Shown: positions 9,177-17,909, counted from the stretch's first letter. The stretch: 64,000 nucleotides of DNA from Methylophilaceae bacterium 11 (GCA_000525025.1 JCKJ01000001.1:2542001-2606000); one strand, 5' to 3'. Translations and numbers: made by a program. The notes: generated by a model not told the origin, from the letters alone.

Positions 9177-9830
9177 CTATTTTCCACGAAACAACGCTAG
9201 CTCTGCGTCACGCAATGTCGGCGCTGCCTCGGTATTGCTGAACAAAATGGCCGTGCTGGCGGCGTTGGGCTCATGAATATGAATAGATGTCACAAACTGG
9301 TCGCCCGTGACCACGATTTCTTGAATAAAACGTGATGTTTGCGTTTGCTTGGGTGTCAGTTGCAGCTGCCAAGCCGTTTGGTTAGGCTCAGCCTGCACTG
9401 TGTTCTCAAACACTTTGCTCTCGAAATAAGCATTCAACGCATTCACATCACCACTTAGCATGGCTTTAAAAATACGGCTGATTTGCGCAAATCCAGGGAT
9501 ATCCTTCACGGAGCGCTCTTTACGATAGCCATCCGCCGATACTTCTATGACCTTATCCTCACTTAAAATATAAGTGATCGGGTAGGGTTTAGTAATCTGC
9601 CAAACAACCCCGTGGACTTTGCTGTACAACAATTTTCCAGAAGTGATGAGCGGCCGTTTTAATGCAGCCATTTGTTTGGTTTGCGTAAAATCCGCCCGCA
9701 ACACTGCGTGTTGTTCTACTCGGCTTCCCAGCTGTTTTAACACGTCTTGTTGTTCAGCATGTGCAGCATTCAAACTGCCCATGGTCATCCATAGCATGAC
9801 TATCCATCTCAGTGCGTTCCAATTAATCAT
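9177..9830 (-). CDS. apeM: LolA-like periplasmic carrier ApeM
   Basis: The 217-residue protein has a cleavable signal peptide (ending SLNAAHA-EQQ) and a LolA-type fold signature: RADFTQTKQMAALKRPLITSG strands, GVVWQITKPYPITYIL, and an alternating beta pattern up to the C-terminus. LolA carries lipoproteins across the periplasm in a half-barrel cavity. The APE version is believed to carry the lipid-linked pigment from the MMPL exporter to the outer membrane. Its start overlaps the thioesterase gene end by 8 bases. Assignment rests on fold-type similarity and conserved position between thioesterase and exporter. Confidence 0.82.
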   Translation of the reverse strand: MINWNALRWIVMLWMTMGSLNAAHAEQQDVLKQLGSRVEQHAVLRADFTQTKQMAALKRPLITSGKLLYSKVHGVVWQITKPYPITYILSEDKVIEVSADGYRKERSVKDIPGFAQISRIFKAMLSGDVNALNAYFESKVFENTVQAEPNQTAWQLQLTPKQTQTSRFIQEIVVTGDQFVTSIHIHEPNAASTAILFSNTEAAPTLRDAELALFRGK

Positions 9831-10248
9831 GCGAAATCAACCCCAAGTTAGCCAACACAATGGGCGGCGAGACAAACTGAAGTTCATGTGTCACGGCATC
9901 TACTGCTACTTGGGTGGTATGGCCTTTGGTTAACCTTGTTCCGCTCACTGCATCAAATATCTGGTAACCCACTTTGATTCTGTTCTCATACTCTAACAAG
10001 GTAGCCTCCACGCGCAACTGCTGCCCATAAGTAGCGGGTTTCACATATTTAAGATGGCATTCCACTACCGGCCATAAATAGCCGGAAGCTTTCATTTGCG
10101 GATAATCATAGTCAAAAGTACGCAGTAATGCGCACCGTGCAATTTCAAAATATTTAATGTAATGGCCATGCCAAGCCACATTCATGGCATCCACATCATG
10201 AAACGGCACCTCAATATGCACGTTTGCAACCAGTTTAGGTGTTGTCAT
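9823..10248 (-). CDS. apeK: Hotdog acyl-ACP thioesterase ApeK
   Basis: The ATG at 10248 has GGGAG five bases upstream and gives 141 residues; a longer frame starts with TTG and is rejected. The FHDVDAMNVAWHGHYIKYFE segment is the 4HBT (YbgC-type) active-site region, with Asp18/Asp20 as candidate catalytic acids. In Xenorhabdus ApeK binds the two carrier proteins ApeE and ApeF, and may clear stalled chains or release the product. The gene overlaps the end of the ammonia lyase gene by 14 bases, so translation is likely coupled. Length is standard for the family. Confidence 0.82.
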   Translation of the reverse strand: MTTPKLVANVHIEVPFHDVDAMNVAWHGHYIKYFEIARCALLRTFDYDYPQMKASGYLWPVVECHLKYVKPATYGQQLRVEATLLEYENRIKVGYQIFDAVSGTRLTKGHTTQVAVDAVTHELQFVSPPIVLANLGLISHD

Positions 10249-11827
10249 AAAGCTCCCAAGTGCCAAGCTTAATGAGGTTGGTCAGTGTGGCTAATTCAAC
10301 GTCCAGCGGCCTGTCTTCATCTAGGAATGCGCTATGCGCGGAGATTTTTTCCATAAAGTCCACAACAACAGGTTTGAGTTGCGTAGGTGTCTCATCAGCA
10401 GTCTCCACCCTCAATTTAACGCCTTGTACGGTTGCCATGAGCAGTGCAGCCGCCACTTGTTCCGTCAACTCAAGCACGCGTAAACAGTCACGCGCTGCAA
10501 TCGTCCCCATGCTGACTTTATCTTGGTTGTGACATTCGGTAGAGCGTGAAAATACGCTGGCCGGCATGGTCAGTTTCAACGCTTCGGCTGTCCAAGCGGA
10601 AGTACCGATCTGCACCGCCTTAAATCCGTGATTAATCGCCGCACGTGCATCTGTACTGCCAGATAGGTTTTGTGGCAGCCCGTGGTTATATTTGCTGTCC
10701 ACCAACAAAGCCAGTTGCCTATCCATCAAATCGGCAAGGTTCGCTACCGCTGTTTTCAACGCATCCATTGCAAATGCAATATGGCCACCGTAAAAATGGC
10801 CGCCGTGTAACAACACTTCAGCATCCACATCAATGAGCGGATTATCATTTGCGCTATTTAACTCGTTTTCAATGTCTCGACGCATCCACGTGAGCGCATC
10901 ACGCGCGACACCAATCACATGTGGCGCACAACGTATTGAGTAGCGGTCTTGTAACCTTATGGTTTCTGCAAACTCGTCACTTAAATCACTATATATCCAC
11001 GCTGCAGATTGGTTTTGCCCGGCATGCGGCTTGGCCGCAAATAGCCTTGCATCAAAGTGACCACGGTTACCACGTAAAGCAATAGAAGCGAGTGCAGTAA
11101 TACGGCTGCATAATTGTGTTAAATAGTCAGCGCGTTTCCATGCCAAGCAAGCTAAAGCAGTCATCACCGCCGTGCCGTTCATAATGGCCAGACCTTCTTT
11201 GGGCGCAAGTGTGAGCGGCGTTAATCCAGCCGTAGTCAATGCCTCCATCGCTGGTTGGGTTTGCCCGCGATAGGTCACATTGCGTTCACCCACCAAAGTA
11301 GCCGCCACATAAGAAAGGGGTGTTAAATCGCCACTGGCCCCTACCGACCCTTCTGAAGGAATCATCGGTAAAATGCGATGATTGACCAACGCGGCCAGTT
11401 GTTGCAATAGCGTGATACGCACGCCAGAGTATCCTTGTGCCAATGAGTTAATGCGGCACACCAACACAGCAAGCGTTGCTTGCTCATCTAACATTGCACC
11501 CAACCCGCACCCGTGATAACGGGTTAAATGGAGCGGCAACTCTGCAACCAAATGGGGTGGAATACTGACCGTGCAAGAATCGCCATACCCTGTGTTAACC
11601 CCGTACACCACGCCACCATCTGCCAATAGGCTTTCCAGGAACGCAGCGCCTTTTTGTATCCGCGATTCAAAAGCGTGTTCTGTTGAGATAGCGACTGGAG
11701 CATCACAAAGCGCTACGCTTAATACATCTTCAATACTTAAACGGCCATTGCCGATAATGACCGCTTGATGACGATGCATTGATTGTTTGTTATCCATATG
11801 TTCAATATCACTTTTGCCAAAAATCAT
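10235..11827 (-). CDS. apeL: Aromatic amino acid ammonia lyase (HAL/TAL-type), ApeL
   Basis: The 530-residue enzyme carries the MIO cofactor tripeptide Ala164-Ser165-Gly166 (GSVGASGDLTPLSY), the catalytic Tyr75 in VYGVNTGYG, and the family helices to the end. Such enzymes remove ammonia from His, Tyr or Phe to give an aryl-acrylate. In an APE cluster the expected job is to supply or shape the aromatic starter. The residue pair controlling substrate choice is Tyr104-His105, which is neither the His-Leu of tyrosine lyases nor the Ser-His of typical histidine lyases, so the substrate is uncertain. The start is not firm: ATG 11827 overlaps the upstream gene by 20 bases without a clear ribosome site, and ATG 11797 or 11779 are alternatives. 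Confidence 0.83.
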   Translation of the reverse strand: MIFGKSDIEHMDNKQSMHRHQAVIIGNGRLSIEDVLSVALCDAPVAISTEHAFESRIQKGAAFLESLLADGGVVYGVNTGYGDSCTVSIPPHLVAELPLHLTRYHGCGLGAMLDEQATLAVLVCRINSLAQGYSGVRITLLQQLAALVNHRILPMIPSEGSVGASGDLTPLSYVAATLVGERNVTYRGQTQPAMEALTTAGLTPLTLAPKEGLAIMNGTAVMTALACLAWKRADYLTQLCSRITALASIALRGNRGHFDARLFAAKPHAGQNQSAAWIYSDLSDEFAETIRLQDRYSIRCAPHVIGVARDALTWMRRDIENELNSANDNPLIDVDAEVLLHGGHFYGGHIAFAMDALKTAVANLADLMDRQLALLVDSKYNHGLPQNLSGSTDARAAINHGFKAVQIGTSAWTAEALKLTMPASVFSRSTECHNQDKVSMGTIAARDCLRVLELTEQVAAALLMATVQGVKLRVETADETPTQLKPVVVDFMEKISAHSAFLDEDRPLDVELATLTNLIKLGTWELYDNT

Positions 11828-13469
11828 AAAAATTAAACCATTGCAGCGGGGCTTTTACGCAGTACGCTTGTAGCCTTTCTGCATAGCGTTGAATATACAA
11901 TTGCAAACTAGATTCACGCGTTTTTCTAGGTAACTGAACACGGTCTGCAAAATGCTCGAAGTGGACACGGTAACCGCTGTCCTCACGTAAACAAAACAAT
12001 AAGTACACCGGGCAAGCAAGCAAACTGGCCAATATCATCGGGCCTTGCGCAAAAGGCGCTGAGCTTCCAAGAAAATCAACGTAGCTGACACGTCCATTTT
12101 CTGCCGGTGGTGTACGGTCCCCCACAATGACGATGAGCTCACCACGATCAATCTTTTCCTGAAATAAAATCGCAGTAGCTACCCCAAAATTCGACACTTG
12201 CACCAAGTTAATATTAAACGCAGCATTCGCTTCTGTAAGCATTTGATTGAAGTGTTGTGCATGATCGGTATATACCACGGCATTGATCACCGTACCAGGA
12301 CGCTGCACAGCCAGCGCCCTAGACATTTCCAAATTACCCAGATGAGAGCCAATCAGCAATGCCCCTTTGCCCGAAGTAAGCACTTGCTCTAACGCTGCCC
12401 GATTGGGAAAGTCCACTGTCTCGTTGGCCATATGGCCGACCCATGCGGATAGCTTATCTAAGCCCGATTGTGCAAATGCCAACATATGCAGAAAAGACAT
12501 AGACCAACCCACATTTGGGATTGCCCCTAGCGTATGCATACGCTTGAGATAGGCCTGTGATGCACGTCTTGCTTTGGTGCCGGTGATGTAAAAATAAGCG
12601 ACCACGGGATACAACAATACCGTAGCAACACGCTTACCCAGAAAACGATAGCTCATCACCAGCGCACGCAATCCAAGACTAGTACCGCGCTCTTTACGCT
12701 TAGACCAATGTTGCTGTGTAGCGGTAGGATACGGAAATATTTTCCGCCATAACAAGCATGGCAACCTTAACAACATGCCACAACATAATCGTGTATGCAT
12801 TTTTGTAATACGGACGTTGTCATGCCACATATTAAAGTGCGAGAGCCCGTTAGCCGGATAAATCACGCGCGTGGGAATATTAATAAATTGCACACCGCGC
12901 CACGCCAAGCGTACCGCGATGGCTGTATCAAAATCCATACGTTTAGGCAGCTCTACATCGTCAATTAATGCACAACTAGCGGCCAAAGGGTACAAACGAA
13001 ACCCGCACATTGAATCTTTAATGGCGAAAGATAAGGTTTCTACCCACACCCAAAAATGCGTCACATATCGACCATACAAACGACCTTTAGGCACGGTATC
13101 ATCGTATATAGGCTGACCACAAATGACACTATCGGGATGCAAAGCTCCCTCTGCCAGAAACCGTGCAGCATCCGGTATATGGTGCTGCCCATCAGCATCA
13201 ATTTGCAGCGCGTGACTAAAGCCTAACTGATGGGCCTGCAACATGCCATGAATCACCGCCGCGCCTTTTCCACCATTGACGGGCAGGCGCAATAGGTGAA
13301 TGCTGTTGTAGCGCATGGCCAATGCAGCAAGGATTTTTTGTGTCTCGGCATTACTGCCATCATCCACAATAAAAATAGGTAGCTGATACTGCGTGAGCTT
13401 CTCCACCGTATCCCCAATGGTGGCATGATGATTAAAGATAGGGATGAGAAAACAAGGATTAAACTGCAT
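11808..13469 (-). CDS. apeJ: Glycosyltransferase family 2 / LpxL-like acyltransferase fusion, ApeJ
   Basis: There are two domains in 553 residues. Residues 1 to about 240 are a GT2 glycosyltransferase (FLIPIFNHHATIG, IVDDGS, NGGKGAAVIHGM, and the metal-binding LQIDADGQHH). From about residue 265 to the end is an LpxL/HtrB-like lysophospholipid acyltransferase, with the HX4E motif in GSHLGNLEMSRAL and a VGDRTPP strand. The fusion implies that one polypeptide both adds a sugar-like head and acylates it, producing the lipid that anchors the aryl polyene in the outer membrane. It starts 11 bases inside the dehydratase gene and overlaps apeL by 20 bases. A hydrophobic segment in the middle suggests membrane association. 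Confidence 0.85.
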   Translation of the reverse strand: MQFNPCFLIPIFNHHATIGDTVEKLTQYQLPIFIVDDGSNAETQKILAALAMRYNSIHLLRLPVNGGKGAAVIHGMLQAHQLGFSHALQIDADGQHHIPDAARFLAEGALHPDSVICGQPIYDDTVPKGRLYGRYVTHFWVWVETLSFAIKDSMCGFRLYPLAASCALIDDVELPKRMDFDTAIAVRLAWRGVQFINIPTRVIYPANGLSHFNMWHDNVRITKMHTRLCCGMLLRLPCLLWRKIFPYPTATQQHWSKRKERGTSLGLRALVMSYRFLGKRVATVLLYPVVAYFYITGTKARRASQAYLKRMHTLGAIPNVGWSMSFLHMLAFAQSGLDKLSAWVGHMANETVDFPNRAALEQVLTSGKGALLIGSHLGNLEMSRALAVQRPGTVINAVVYTDHAQHFNQMLTEANAAFNINLVQVSNFGVATAILFQEKIDRGELIVIVGDRTPPAENGRVSYVDFLGSSAPFAQGPMILASLLACPVYLLFCLREDSGYRVHFEHFADRVQLPRKTRESSLQLYIQRYAERLQAYCVKAPLQWFNFYDFWQK

Positions 13470-13827
13470 GTGTTTCAGTCATCCCTTGGTGAAATACGAC
13501 TCTGCCTGCAGAGTATTTTTTATGCGCATTACGATAAGTAAAATCCAAACAAGATGTATCTGCATGCCATTGCAGCGTCAATTCGAGCTGCGTTTCTGGC
13601 AATATCACGGCATGAAATTTTAGGTTGTCTAGTTGCGAAAATACGCCATCAATAGAAAACTGTTGGTTTGCAAAGTGCATGGCCCAATGCACTTGCACCA
13701 CGCCAGGCAATACAGGCAAGGTTGGGAAGTGCCCTTTAAAGTACTCCAATTCTTTAGGCACGTTGAATGAAAACACCCGCACTGTGTCTGTTTCGCTTTG
13801 TATTAACGTAACCTCAGGCAGCAACAT
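13459..13827 (-). CDS. apeI: 3-hydroxyacyl-ACP dehydratase subunit ApeI
   Basis: The ATG at 13827 has GGAG seven bases upstream and gives 122 residues; the longer frame begins with TTG. The hotdog-fold motif KGHFPTLPVLPGVVQVHW with His33 is the FabZ/FabA-type active-site loop. The usual partner ApeP (4479-4970) completes a heterodimeric dehydratase that forms the trans double bonds of the polyene. The start lies 14 bases within the end of apeH, and its ribosome site falls in the last copy of a 12-base repeat in that gene. Motif and context agree, so the call is good. Confidence 0.83.
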   Translation of the reverse strand: MLLPEVTLIQSETDTVRVFSFNVPKELEYFKGHFPTLPVLPGVVQVHWAMHFANQQFSIDGVFSQLDNLKFHAVILPETQLELTLQWHADTSCLDFTYRNAHKKYSAGRVVFHQGMTETHAV

Positions 13828-15253
13828 GTTTACGCTCCACTTCTGATCCAGCTTCTGACTCAACTTGAGTCTCCACTTCAGACTCTACCTGTGATTCCAC
13901 TGTGGACTTCATGGTGACATTGTCAAATAAAGCCATCATCTGCGCATGCGTCACTTTACCTACACTATTCATAGGAAACGCCTCAACAAAGCGCCAATAA
14001 CGAGGCAGCAATACCGACTCATAATAGGGGGTTAGATATTGTCTGAGCGCTTTAATTAAGGCATTACGCCCATCACGCAATAACATCTCTCGACCAGATG
14101 TACTCAGTACCGCAACAACCGCCACATTCTCACGACGGGTTGTCACCACCAGCGCAGCTACATGTGCTATGCAAGCGTGTTTCATTAACACCTGCTCTAG
14201 TTCCGTTAAAGAGAGACGCTTTTGCTCCACTTTGACGACTTTGTCTGCCCGGCCACATAGCCTAAAAGTTTGATTGGGCAAGCACTCAATTAAATCGTCC
14301 ATGAGCACAGCTTGCTCATCGAACAAAAATGGTGAATGCAAGGTCGGCTGGCTTGGTAGGGCAGATGTTTCTACTTGCAAGTGAATGCCTGGCAGCACTG
14401 CCCATGCATCTGTATCAGTTTGGCAACGCCACGCAATTCCGCCCGTTTCAGTACTGCCCAGCACCTCTGTCGGCGCACGACCCAACGCTTGTGAGAGCTG
14501 TGTTGCAGCTAAGGCAGACAATGCGCCACCGGAAGAGAAAATCATGCGTGGCAATGACTTCAACGTAGTTAAAGTCGCAAGCTCAGGCAAACGCGCTAGT
14601 TGTGACGGGCTTGAGATCAACACAGTATGATCAAACATGGCAATGCGTACTACAATATCGTCCGGATGGCTACAGGTCACAGTATCAAATACTCTGCGCG
14701 CCGCAAGTGGCCATAAAACACGAAACAGCAAGCCATAAATATGATGGTGTGGCACGGTGGCAATCACCGTGGACTGCCCGATCGAACTGCCCCACAGCGC
14801 TTCTAACACATCCAGTTCAGCCTCAAGCTGCCTGAGCCGCTTAGGCACGGCCTTAGGCATGCCGGTACTGCCAGAGGTATACAACACTACACTGATCGCA
14901 TCGACATCTAATGCTGATAATGCATTGCTGTCATCATCCAAATGCGTGGGCAAACTTTCCGTGACAATTGCATCGTAAGCACCCGCTAACTGGCTCAGCG
15001 TTCCTGGTAGCCCATTGGCAGGAATAATCACTTGCTTGTTTGCATGTAGCAGCGCAAAGAAAAGCACCGCAAAATCCAATGGATTTTCATTCACCAATAG
15101 CCAGCGCTGCTCAGTACGGCTTTTAAGTACCGCTGTTTGTGCACGCACCCGGGCAATCCACACGCGCCAGGTCACAAATGCCTGGCCATCATGACAAACA
15201 TTGAAGTCAGGTTCATTGTGCTGTATCGCAAGTTGATGTAGCGGAATCAGCAT
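13814..15253 (-). CDS. apeH: Acyl-AMP ligase loading the aryl starter, ApeH
   Basis: The ATG at 15253 (479 residues) comes two bases after the apeG stop and has AAAGAG upstream; an earlier GTG is less likely. It is an ANL-superfamily adenylating enzyme: VVLYTSGSTGMPKAVPK near residue 124, GSTETGGIA in the middle, and a C-terminal domain ending VGKVTHAQM. It is expected to activate an aromatic acid as acyl-AMP and load it on a carrier protein (ApeE or ApeF) as the polyene starter. The C-terminal ~25 residues are a low-complexity run of VES(Q/E)-type tetrapeptides encoded by a 12-base tandem repeat, unlike the rest of the protein. Confidence 0.85.
   Translation of the reverse strand: MLIPLHQLAIQHNEPDFNVCHDGQAFVTWRVWIARVRAQTAVLKSRTEQRWLLVNENPLDFAVLFFALLHANKQVIIPANGLPGTLSQLAGAYDAIVTESLPTHLDDDSNALSALDVDAISVVLYTSGSTGMPKAVPKRLRQLEAELDVLEALWGSSIGQSTVIATVPHHHIYGLLFRVLWPLAARRVFDTVTCSHPDDIVVRIAMFDHTVLISSPSQLARLPELATLTTLKSLPRMIFSSGGALSALAATQLSQALGRAPTEVLGSTETGGIAWRCQTDTDAWAVLPGIHLQVETSALPSQPTLHSPFLFDEQAVLMDDLIECLPNQTFRLCGRADKVVKVEQKRLSLTELEQVLMKHACIAHVAALVVTTRRENVAVVAVLSTSGREMLLRDGRNALIKALRQYLTPYYESVLLPRYWRFVEAFPMNSVGKVTHAQMMALFDNVTMKSTVESQVESEVETQVESEAGSEVERKHVAA
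13835..13900 (-). repeat. 12-base tandem repeat inside the apeH tail
   Basis: Read on the minus strand, five and a half 12-base units follow one another, of the form GTGGAATCACAG, GTAGAGTCTGAA, GTGGAGACTCAA, GTTGAGTCAGAA and GCTGGATCAGAA, ending GTGGAG. They encode VESQ-VESE-VETQ-VESE-AGSE-VE. The last unit supplies the ribosome binding site of apeI. The units have diverged, so the expansion is not recent, but copy number could vary between strains. Confidence 0.8.
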
Positions 15254-15255
15254 GG

Positions 15256-15810
15256 CTACTCTTTGGTAGTGCTTGCTAGCTGTTTGGGGCGGACAAGCCA
15301 CTCACCGGCAAACAAAATACCCATCAACACATAAGCAATTAAGCCGTTGTATAACGCCCACACATGTTGACTGCAAAAGTAAGCGGTATAGAGCGAAATT
15401 GCGCCGTTGGCTATAAAAAACAGACACCAGATTTTAGTCACGGTATTTGTGTATTGCACACCTTCCGGCGAGAGGTCTGGAGATTTCAACCGTGCAAAAC
15501 TTTCAATCATAGAAGGCGGGAATAGAAGGGAAGCACCAAACAAAATCAACATCCCTAGATTGACCAATGCTGGGTATAGCCGTAGTAGATACTCGCTATT
15601 CAGAACAAAAGTCAGCAGGATGACTGTAAGCAACATAAAGAATATCGCCACATTTATTTTGGCCAAACTTTTCAGCCAAACATGCGCATCTCGACGCCAC
15701 TTTACCAAAAGCAATAGCGCCAGCAACAATGCGACATACCTTGGTGTTAAGAATTTTAACCCAAAGAAAATGATGAGTGGATAAGCAATCCAAACACCGA
15801 ATGCGGCCAT
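15256..15810 (-). CDS. apeG: COG4648-like inner-membrane protein ApeG
   Basis: The ATG at 15810 gives 184 residues; a GTG at 15837, six bases after the apeF stop, would add nine residues and cannot be excluded. The protein is strongly hydrophobic with about five or six transmembrane helices (WIAYPLIIFFGLKFL, VALLLALLLLVKW, VAIFFMLLTVILLTFVL and others) and no catalytic motif. A membrane protein of this size and position, between the carrier proteins and acyl-AMP ligase, is a constant part of APE clusters. Its function is not established; anchoring the biosynthetic complex to the membrane is one idea. Confidence 0.75.
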   Translation of the reverse strand: MAAFGVWIAYPLIIFFGLKFLTPRYVALLLALLLLVKWRRDAHVWLKSLAKINVAIFFMLLTVILLTFVLNSEYLLRLYPALVNLGMLILFGASLLFPPSMIESFARLKSPDLSPEGVQYTNTVTKIWCLFFIANGAISLYTAYFCSQHVWALYNGLIAYVLMGILFAGEWLVRPKQLASTTKE

Positions 15811-15845
15811 GCATCTAGATATTGTAGATAGCTGCACAGCAATAT

Positions 15846-16091
15846 TTAATGCGCTAGTAGTAGATGTACGGCACCCACCACATCTCTTACCGTACGTACA
15901 TTTTTAAAATCTTCTGGCTTAATGCGTTTACCGGTCATGTTTTGCAATTTGATGGCGAGATCTACGGCATCAATGCTATCCAAGTCCAGCTCTTCAAACA
16001 AATGAGAATCCAAGGTGATATTGGATGTGTCCATTTCAAAAGTATCCGCAAAAATTGCTTTTAATTTTATTAAGATTTCCTCATCAGTCAT
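15846..16091 (-). CDS. apeF: Acyl carrier protein ApeF
   Basis: An 81-residue acidic carrier protein with the phosphopantetheine attachment motif LDLDSIDAVDL, the attachment residue being Ser39. It holds pathway intermediates as thioesters for the ketosynthases, reductase and dehydratase. A second carrier protein gene lies 40 bases upstream. In Xenorhabdus both carrier proteins bind the thioesterase ApeK. Size and the four-helix pattern are normal for the family. Confidence 0.88.
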   Translation of the reverse strand: MTDEEILIKLKAIFADTFEMDTSNITLDSHLFEELDLDSIDAVDLAIKLQNMTGKRIKPEDFKNVRTVRDVVGAVHLLLAH

Positions 16092-16131
16092 TTTATTATT
16101 TCCCCTAATTTTCTAACTGTATGTATTTGAT

Positions 16132-16428
16132 TTATTGATTGTTCAATTGTGTGTCTTTTAATTGCGCAGCTTTTAATTGAGCATCTACCAGCTTTGCTAA
16201 ATTACTAATTGAATAAAAATGCTCCCGATTATCTGCATTATTGGCTTCTATCGTTAAATGATACTTTTTACGCAATGCCACGCCAATTTCAAGCGCGTCT
16301 ATGGAGTCCAGCCCTAGCCCAGTTGCGTCAAACAAAGCCATGTCATCTGCAATATCATCTGGCGTGGTATCCTCAAGCGCCAAAGTGTTGATGATCAGAT
16401 GTTTAATTTCAAGCCGTAATTGTTCCAT
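16132..16428 (-). CDS. apeE: Acyl carrier protein ApeE
   Basis: A 98-residue carrier protein with attachment motif GLGLDSIDALEIG, the phosphopantetheine residue being Ser42. It has a longer loop between helices than ApeF and a Gln/Leu-rich tail (AAQLKDTQLNNQ) absent from ApeF. The two carriers probably divide starter loading and chain extension, as described for other APE systems. Its start overlaps the acyltransferase gene by 20 bases, so the two are translated together. Confidence 0.87.
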   Translation of the reverse strand: MEQLRLEIKHLIINTLALEDTTPDDIADDMALFDATGLGLDSIDALEIGVALRKKYHLTIEANNADNREHFYSISNLAKLVDAQLKAAQLKDTQLNNQ

Positions 16429-17194
16429 GCTTATTGATTGCCTCGGTAAAGTGTTGTTCTAATGTGTTTGTCAATTGCCGTGCAGTGACTACTTGCTGGT
16501 CATCATGCGCGTTAACAAGATGATGGATGGATTGTGACTCAAAAACCTCGATATACAAGTGTGCTTTTTGTGAGGGAATTGTATACCACTTCTCACCTTT
16601 CGTTAACGTTGAGGGTTTACAGCTAATCACAATCGGCATAATGGGGACATTACTATCCAATGCCATATGCGCTGCGCCCCGCTTGAATTTCAAAGGTTTG
16701 TTTGGCGTAGTGCGTGTACCTTCCGGAAAAATCACGAGCGGGTTCCCCACTCTCAAATCGGCTGCACAGTCCTGAATCAAGTTATCCGGATCAGAGTTGC
16801 TAATGTATTCGGCAGCACGTACAACGCCACCCACAAAAAAATTGCTCCACAACGCGCGCTTAACCACGCAACTCGCATTCGGAATATGCGCAATCAATGC
16901 CACCACATCAATTAATGTGGGGTGGTTTGCCAGAATGAGCACATTGCTGCATTGCTTTAGTTTTTCAGCGCCTTTGATCTCAAACTTTAAAACGCCGCTG
17001 GCTTGCATCAACCAGAGAAACCCAGCAAACCCTTTGTGAATAACCCATCTTGCATACTTTGCTTTGTTTTTTCTAGCAAGCAGACTCACTACCGGGAAAA
17101 TAATCACCGCCATGATGAGCGCACCCACTCCAAACACAGCGAAACAAGCACCTGTCGCCAACAAGCGCCAGTAATAATTGATTTTAGCGTTCAC
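16409..17194 (-). CDS. apeD: 1-acylglycerol-3-phosphate-type acyltransferase ApeD
   Basis: A 261-residue LPLAT-family protein with two N-terminal hydrophobic segments (ACFAVFGVGALIMAVIIFPV). The HX4D catalytic motif is NHPTLIDVV and the substrate-binding motif is FPEGTRTTP. It should transfer an acyl group to a lipid or sugar hydroxyl at the inner face of the inner membrane, likely helping to attach the polyene chain to its lipid anchor. Its start overlaps the chain-length factor gene by 11 bases. The assignment to ApeD is from motif and order. Confidence 0.85.
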   Translation of the reverse strand: MNAKINYYWRLLATGACFAVFGVGALIMAVIIFPVVSLLARKNKAKYARWVIHKGFAGFLWLMQASGVLKFEIKGAEKLKQCSNVLILANHPTLIDVVALIAHIPNASCVVKRALWSNFFVGGVVRAAEYISNSDPDNLIQDCAADLRVGNPLVIFPEGTRTTPNKPLKFKRGAAHMALDSNVPIMPIVISCKPSTLTKGEKWYTIPSQKAHLYIEVFESQSIHHLVNAHDDQQVVTARQLTNTLEQHFTEAINKHGTITA

Positions 17195-17909
17195 TATAAG
17201 TCCAATCCCAGCGCATGCCTTCGCCTTCCCAGTGCGCGTTGTGATGGTTTAACAAACCATCCATAAACGATACAGATTGGGCAGTCGTAGAGTCAGCATC
17301 ACTCGCTCTCGCCGTCATTTGACAGCTCACGTTGACCGTTGCATGGTCTGCAATTAACACACCGATGGCATGCGCACTGGTCAACATACGCGCTGTATCA
17401 CCATAAATAGAGGGGGGTGTTTCGTCCACATAAACATAAATCACCGGCGTATCCGGATGATTCAGATGGTGGAATGCACCTTCCAACAGGCCATAGCCAA
17501 AACTGGATGCGCCAGCGGATATTGCAATGGAAGGGGAGTGATCTCGTTTTGCAATAGAGTACATGCCCGCACACGCATTTAATACAGACATGCTAAACAC
17601 GGTAGGCGATAACTCTTCTTGCCTTGCCAAATCGAACAGCATCTCTGTTGTACGTACAATATCCCCATGTTGGGAAGCGAACACAAAATGGGCTTGAGGC
17701 ACATCGTCGCTACAGTCGTGTGCAACCTTCAGTGCCATTTTGGCAAATCTGCTTAATTTTCTACGGGAGTTTGCATCAATGAAACTAACATCCGGCGTGG
17801 TATGTTGATCCACACCATCCTGCCAGATAGCCCATTTTCGAATCGGAATCGTCCACTTTGCAAGCTCCGTGCTGACTTGCGTGTTTTTTGTTGTTATTTG
17901 GTCAGACAT
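17184..17909 (-). CDS. apeC: Beta-ketoacyl synthase chain-length factor ApeC
   Basis: The ATG at 17909 gives 241 residues; the longer frame starts with TTG. The protein is the short ketosynthase N-domain-like type (Ketoacyl-synt_2) and lacks the two His motifs and the C-terminal domain of true condensing enzymes, so it cannot condense alone. In Xenorhabdus ApeC is the chain-length factor paired with ketosynthase ApeO. Residue Cys113, in LNACAGMYSIA, appears to sit where the ketosynthase nucleophile would align. It is the first gene of the leftward operon; a candidate promoter lies about 125 bases upstream. Confidence 0.78.
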   Translation of the reverse strand: MSDQITTKNTQVSTELAKWTIPIRKWAIWQDGVDQHTTPDVSFIDANSRRKLSRFAKMALKVAHDCSDDVPQAHFVFASQHGDIVRTTEMLFDLARQEELSPTVFSMSVLNACAGMYSIAKRDHSPSIAISAGASSFGYGLLEGAFHHLNHPDTPVIYVYVDETPPSIYGDTARMLTSAHAIGVLIADHATVNVSCQMTARASDADSTTAQSVSFMDGLLNHHNAHWEGEGMRWDWTYSER

